NCBI GenBank assembly: GCA_022510615.1 | Contig: JAFLTC010000020.1 | Location: 1 to 34,553 of the forward strand | From: Lachnospiraceae bacterium | Lineage (GTDB): Bacteria; Bacillota; Clostridia; Lachnospirales; Lachnospiraceae | Reading direction: 5' to 3' | DNA length: 34,553 nt | Made by a program: the position numbers and the translations under genes | The notes under the pieces: model-generated | Seen by the model: only the letters and a program-made list of their open reading frames with translations | Told to the model about the DNA's origin: nothing | The model's database searches: none | Part shown: piece after piece, positions 31,836 through 34,553 of the stretch | How positions within the stretch are numbered: the stretch's first letter is position 1 | How the letters are laid out: the number at the start of each line of letters is the position of its first letter

Positions 31836-32285
31836 TTAGTATACCTCATGGCTTTCTTTTTGTAAACAGGTTTCTTCCAAAAGATGAAACAGGGCAATTT
31901 TATAAATCAGGACAATCCGCACATCCCTGTCACAATAGCGATTTTTGACAAATTCCTCAAGCTTATAAAAATAACATATACTGATGAGTGCCAGTGCCGG
32001 ATAGGTAATAAACCATACAAGTCCAAACAACAGTAGTAAAGCAAGAGAAAGAATATAGCCAATCGTAATATAAATGAAATTCCTACTTATGTGTATGGAA
32101 ACCTGTACGGAATCCAGCAGTTTCTTGAGAGACTGATTCAGATGTGCCGGTGATTTTTCCTTCAGTTCTTCATAGATATCACAGAAAATATCCATACTCT
32201 CCTTTTTTTCCAGTTTTTTTGTATATATTACATAGCGTTCCCGGCCAAATTCCTGCTGGATAAGCTTTCCCAATACACTTTTCAA
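31836..32285 (-). CDS. Small two-span membrane protein of unknown function (149 aa)
   Basis: I do not recognise this family. The 149-residue product has a charged, helical N-terminal half (residues 1-70, predicted cytoplasmic), two adjoining membrane segments (about 71-105, FIYITIGYILSLALLLLFGLVWF and the following YPALALISICY part), and a charged C-terminal tail with VLIYKIALFHLLEETC. No signal peptide. The start is a TTG at 32285 with AAAGGAAG nearby; a start further inside is possible. Its stop codon overlaps the -10 box of the thiC promoter. It has a candidate promoter of its own at 32450-32478. Function unknown. Confidence 0.65.
   Translation of the reverse strand: MKSVLGKLIQQEFGRERYVIYTKKLEKKESMDIFCDIYEELKEKSPAHLNQSLKKLLDSVQVSIHISRNFIYITIGYILSLALLLLFGLVWFITYPALALISICYFYKLEEFVKNRYCDRDVRIVLIYKIALFHLLEETCLQKESHEVY
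31838..31866 (-). promoter_or_regulatory. SigA-type promoter of thiC leader
   Basis: TTTACA (31866-31861), 17-nt spacer, TATACT (31843-31838) on the minus strand, ending 12 bases before the TPP aptamer. It lies inside the last codons of the upstream gene and the -10 overlaps that gene's stop. Confidence 0.8.
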
Positions 32286-32449
32286 CGTCTTGTTCTTCCT
32301 TTCCGAAGTTTATCAACCTCTTATTATCCTATAGTATTCATCCATATCTTGTTTCGTTATTCCTGTATTTTGAAAGAAGATTCATAATTTGTTTACATTT
32401 TAGAAAAACTATACTCATATTTGAATACTATACTGTACTCGTAGATAAT

Positions 32450-32478
32450 GTTATACTTTTATTGAGAGATGTTTACAA
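32450..32478 (-). promoter_or_regulatory. Candidate SigA-type promoter of the small membrane protein
   Basis: TTGTAA (32478-32473), 17-nt spacer, TATAAC (32455-32450) on the minus strand, about 165 nt upstream of the TTG start. The surrounding 32286-32532 is AT-rich and holds no gene; a small palindrome TTTGGTA/TACCAAA lies near 32502-32519. Confidence 0.5.
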
Positions 32479-32532
32479 GATTCTTTTTTTCATAAAATGT
32501 TTTGGTAGTTTACCAAACTTTCTCCTCTTTTT

Positions 32533-32579
32533 AATAACGTAAAAGAAGATGGTACCCCGCCATCTTCTTTTACGTTATT
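32533..32579. repeat. Perfect 20-bp inverted repeat after galM
   Basis: Bases 32533-32552 and 32560-32579 are exact reverse complements around a seven-base loop. It begins 20 bp after the galM stop and probably ends its transcript, but the bases following it on the minus strand are AAAAAGAG rather than a T-run; only the distal arm itself is T-rich when read on the plus strand. So it may be a stabilising 3' hairpin or a weak terminator. Confidence 0.75.
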
Positions 32580-32599
32580 CCATTTTGGCAGGCTAATCT

Positions 32600-33637
32600 T
32601 TATACAAATTTGTAAACAGTAGTAGAGGTAAATTCCTCTCCTGCCTTGATAACGCAAGGAGTAAACTCCGCTACATTGATAGAATTCGGGAAATACTGTG
32701 TCTCAAAGCAAAGTCCCGTACGCTTGGTATAGGTTGTCCCCTCTTTTCCCTCTTCTTTTTTTATAAAGTTTCCGGAATACAGTTGCATTCCCGGTAAATC
32801 AGTATATACTTCCATCGTACGTCCACTGGTTTCCTCTGTCACAGAGGCCACCTTCTCAAATTTCCCTTCCGGCTTGTCTAACACAAAATTGTGGTCATAG
32901 CCGCCGGCAAGCACCAGCGGTTCATAATCCGCATCAATATCCTTACTGAGCACCCGTCCCCCTCTGAAATCCATAGGCGTATCGGTTACATCTGTAATCG
33001 TTCCGTTTGGAATTAAATCTTCTGAGGTTGCGGTAAAACCATTGGCCTTTATCCATACTTTATGGTCAGTTATCGTTCCGCCTTTATGTCCCTTCAGGTT
33101 AAAATAACTATGGTTGGTCAGATTACAAAGAGTATCCTGATCCGATTTTGTTTTATAGTCAATCTTCCATTCATTGTCATCCGTCAGCGTATAGGTTATC
33201 TGAATATCCAGATTGCCCGGATATCCCTGTTCCATATCCGGACTGACACGGGAAAAGGTCACGCTGTTTTCCGTAGTAGCCGTTTTGTACATTACCTGAT
33301 GATATCCCGGCGTACCACCGTGAAGATTATTTTCTCCGTCGTTTTTCTCCAGCTCATATTTGGTTCCATTTAACGTAAATTCAGCCTGGCCGATACGGTT
33401 TCCATGACGTCCGATAAAGGCACCAAAGTAACATCCGTTTACCTCATAGCCTGCCACATCATCAAATCCCAGTACAATATCTTCCAGTTTGCCGTTTTTA
33501 TCCGGCACCATCAGATTTACAACCACCGCACCATAGTCCAGTGCACTGAAGCTGAGACCGTTTTTGTTCGTAACGGTATACAAAGTAACCTCTGCCCCCT
33601 CCTTTGTTGTCCCAAATTTTTTCGTTGAAATACTCAT
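32600..33637 (-). CDS. galM: Aldose 1-epimerase (mutarotase)
   Basis: Interconverts alpha and beta anomers of glucose and galactose, feeding the Leloir pathway. The 345-residue product shows FIGRHGNRIG, ENNLHGGTPGYH, CNLTNHSYFNL (with the catalytic His in TNHSYFNL), GGYDHNFVLD and the C-terminal FETQYFPNSIN with the catalytic Glu. AAGGAGG eight bases before the ATG at 33637 marks the start; the in-frame ATG at 33682 lies in the inverted-repeat element and lacks a ribosome site. It stands alone here, without galK/galT/galE. Confidence 0.95.
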   Translation of the reverse strand: MSISTKKFGTTKEGAEVTLYTVTNKNGLSFSALDYGAVVVNLMVPDKNGKLEDIVLGFDDVAGYEVNGCYFGAFIGRHGNRIGQAEFTLNGTKYELEKNDGENNLHGGTPGYHQVMYKTATTENSVTFSRVSPDMEQGYPGNLDIQITYTLTDDNEWKIDYKTKSDQDTLCNLTNHSYFNLKGHKGGTITDHKVWIKANGFTATSEDLIPNGTITDVTDTPMDFRGGRVLSKDIDADYEPLVLAGGYDHNFVLDKPEGKFEKVASVTEETSGRTMEVYTDLPGMQLYSGNFIKKEEGKEGTTYTKRTGLCFETQYFPNSINVAEFTPCVIKAGEEFTSTTVYKFV

Positions 33638-33658
33638 AATTTCCTCCTTGATATGAAC

Positions 33659-33852
33659 CTTGAGTTTTTGCATTTTTGTCATACTGTGTAAAAAGCACTC
33701 ATCACAATATGTGATGAGTGAATATGCAAGAAAAAGCCACTTGAAAATATATTTTCAATGTGCTTTTCTGTGCATATTGACATTACCGCCTTTGGCGGTA
33801 AGTCCTTTTTACACGAAAATTACAAGTTTGAAACAATATGCAGAAACTCAAG
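33659..33852. repeat. 194-bp nested inverted-repeat element upstream of galM
   Basis: The ends CTTGAGTTTTTGCAT (33659-33673) and ATGCAGAAACTCAAG (33838-33852) are reverse complements at 14 of 15 positions. Inside, GTGTAAAAAG (33686-33695) matches CTTTTTACAC (33805-33814) exactly. Further in are three hairpins: 33696-33720 (11 bp), 33721-33778 (AATATGCA with TGCATATT, then imperfect pairing to the core palindrome TTGAAAATATATTTTCAA) and 33783-33801 (TTACCGCC/GGCGGTAA). It fills almost the whole gap between DUF1294 and galM and contains no gene. It is either a MITE-like insertion or a structured leader/terminator RNA; no clear target duplication was seen. Confidence 0.8.
33686..33720 (-). terminator. 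Terminator-like hairpin within the galM upstream element
   Basis: CACTCATCACA pairs with TGTGATGAGTG around a three-base loop and, on the minus strand, is followed by CTTTTTACAC. It could end the aspS-DUF1294 transcript or act as an attenuator for galM. Its T-tract is complementary to GTGTAAAAAG 110 nt upstream on the transcript. Confidence 0.55.
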
Positions 33853-33860
33853 TAATATTA

Positions 33861-34127
33861 TTATATTCTTATCACAAAACAAGCAATTACCAGATACAAA
33901 ATCAGTATGAGTGGCATTCCTATCACAAACTTTTTGTGCTTTGTCTTATGACGGAACAGATACATACCCGCAAGGGCACCTATGCTTCCACCGATAAAGG
34001 ATAGTAAAAATAAGGTCCTTTCCGGTATCCGCCAGGCTCTTCTTTTTGCCTTTGATTTATCCAGTCCCATAGCAAAAAGGGCTGCCAGATTTATAATAAG
34101 CAGATAGATGCACACGAATTTTATCAT
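33861..34127 (-). CDS. DUF1294 family membrane protein
   Basis: An 88-residue protein of the DUF1294 family, function unknown. It has a first membrane span (about 3-20), the conserved GLDKSKAKRRAWRIPERTLF segment, a second glycine-rich span (FIGGSIGALAGMYLFRHK), the KHKKF motif and a final span (about 67-86). The start ATG overlaps the aspS stop codon (ATGA), so the two are translationally coupled. Length is normal for the family. Confidence 0.9.
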   Translation of the reverse strand: MIKFVCIYLLIINLAALFAMGLDKSKAKRRAWRIPERTLFLLSFIGGSIGALAGMYLFRHKTKHKKFVIGMPLILILYLVIACFVIRI

Positions 34128-34553
34128 CAGGATTCCTCTTGTTTTTTTACAACATCAATCCCCAGTTCTTCTAACTGCGTCTTATCTACCACATCCGGCG
34201 CCTCCGTCATCAGACAGGATGCATCCTTCACTTTCGGGAAGGCAATAACTTCACGGATACTGTCTTCCTTTGTCATCAGCATAATGAGGCGATCAAAGCC
34301 ATAGGCAAGTCCGGCGTGAGGCGGCACACCATATTGGAAGGCATTTAACAAAAAGCCAAACTGGTTGTAGGCGGCTTCCTTTGTAAAGCCCAGCGCCTTA
34401 AACATTTTCTCCTGTATATCATTCTGATGAATACGAATCGAACCACCGCCGATTTCCGTACCGTTTAACACAATATCATAGGCCTGGGCACGGACACGTC
34501 CCGGCTCCGACTCCAGATACGGTAAATCCTCTTCCATCGGCATTGTAAAAGGA
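34127..34553 (-). CDS. aspS: Aspartyl-tRNA synthetase, C-terminal part (partial at window edge)
   Basis: The last 141 codons of a class II synthetase that charges tRNA-Asp. Visible are the [18 protein letters not shown] segment and motif 3 with [12 protein letters not shown], preceded by YGVPPHAG; these identify the bacterial AspS type. The end ([14 protein letters not shown]) is typical. The gene continues beyond the right edge. The non-discriminating AspRS alternative cannot be judged from this part. Confidence 0.95.
   Translation of the reverse strand, partial: PFTMPMEEDLPYLESEPGRVRAQAYDIVLNGTEIGGGSIRIHQNDIQEKMFKALGFTKEAAYNQFGFLLNAFQYGVPPHAGLAYGFDRLIMLMTKEDSIREVIAFPKVKDASCLMTEAPDVVDKTQLEELGIDVVKKQEES

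Noticed and set aside
1-34553. CRISPR array, prophage, restriction or toxin-antitoxin system
   Set aside because: No regularly spaced direct repeats, phage genes or recognisable defence genes were seen; the only mobile-type remnant is the Rpn pseudogene and the inverted-repeat blocks.

Overview
The window comes from a low-to-mid-GC, motile Gram-positive anaerobe of the Clostridia, most likely a Lachnospiraceae relative of Roseburia, Agathobacter or Eubacterium. The evidence is the clostridial late-flagellar gene order (flgM-flgN-flgK-flgK-flgL-fliW-csrA, then flaG-fliD-fliS), strong GGAGG ribosome sites, SigD-type and SigA-type promoters, a short clostridial ThiC behind a TPP riboswitch, and secreted Ig-like/NlpC proteins. 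The taxonomic call is inference; no 16S rRNA gene is present.

Left part, 1-15.7 kb, is one flagellar block on the minus strand. Reading 5' to 3' on that strand: flgM (anti-sigma), flgN (chaperone), two tandem flgK-type hook-junction genes, flgL, fliW and csrA; then flaG, fliD (cap), fliS and a fliT-like gene; then a glycosylation cassette (maf, a 71-residue unknown, a NeuC-type sugar epimerase, a second maf); and finally the first 35 codons of flagellin, running off the left edge. Three SigD-like promoters with the same 15-nt spacer precede flgM, flaG and flagellin. The flagellin gene has a structured leader of about 165 nt with a GGA-loop hairpin just upstream of a GGAGGT ribosome site, the layout expected for CsrA control. 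The genes encoding CsrA and its antagonist FliW are nearby. The block therefore carries a full late-flagellar checkpoint (FlgM/SigD, FliW/CsrA, FliS) plus flagellin glycosylation.

Middle part, 15.7-26 kb: a topoisomerase pair (parE-parC, minus) runs straight into the flgM promoter. Divergent from it is a monocistronic diaminopimelate decarboxylase. Next come two secreted surface/cell-wall proteins, one with an NlpC/P60 peptidase domain lying directly behind serS.

Right part, 26-34.5 kb: a sodium:alanine/glycine symporter with an extra soluble insertion, an M18 aminopeptidase, a decayed Rpn-family nuclease/transposase gene with three in-frame stops, thiC with promoter, TPP riboswitch and terminator, a small membrane protein, galM, a DUF1294 membrane protein and the 3' end of aspS. 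Three conspicuous inverted-repeat structures (30282-30349, 32533-32579, 33659-33852) lie between these genes.

I did not find a self-evident new defence or mobile system. The most unusual material is the flagellin leader, the maf/neuC cassette with its small unknown protein and its triple hairpin, the duplicated flgK, the large FliD insertion, and the 194-bp nested inverted repeat ahead of galM. All motif and promoter calls were made by eye; no database search was run.
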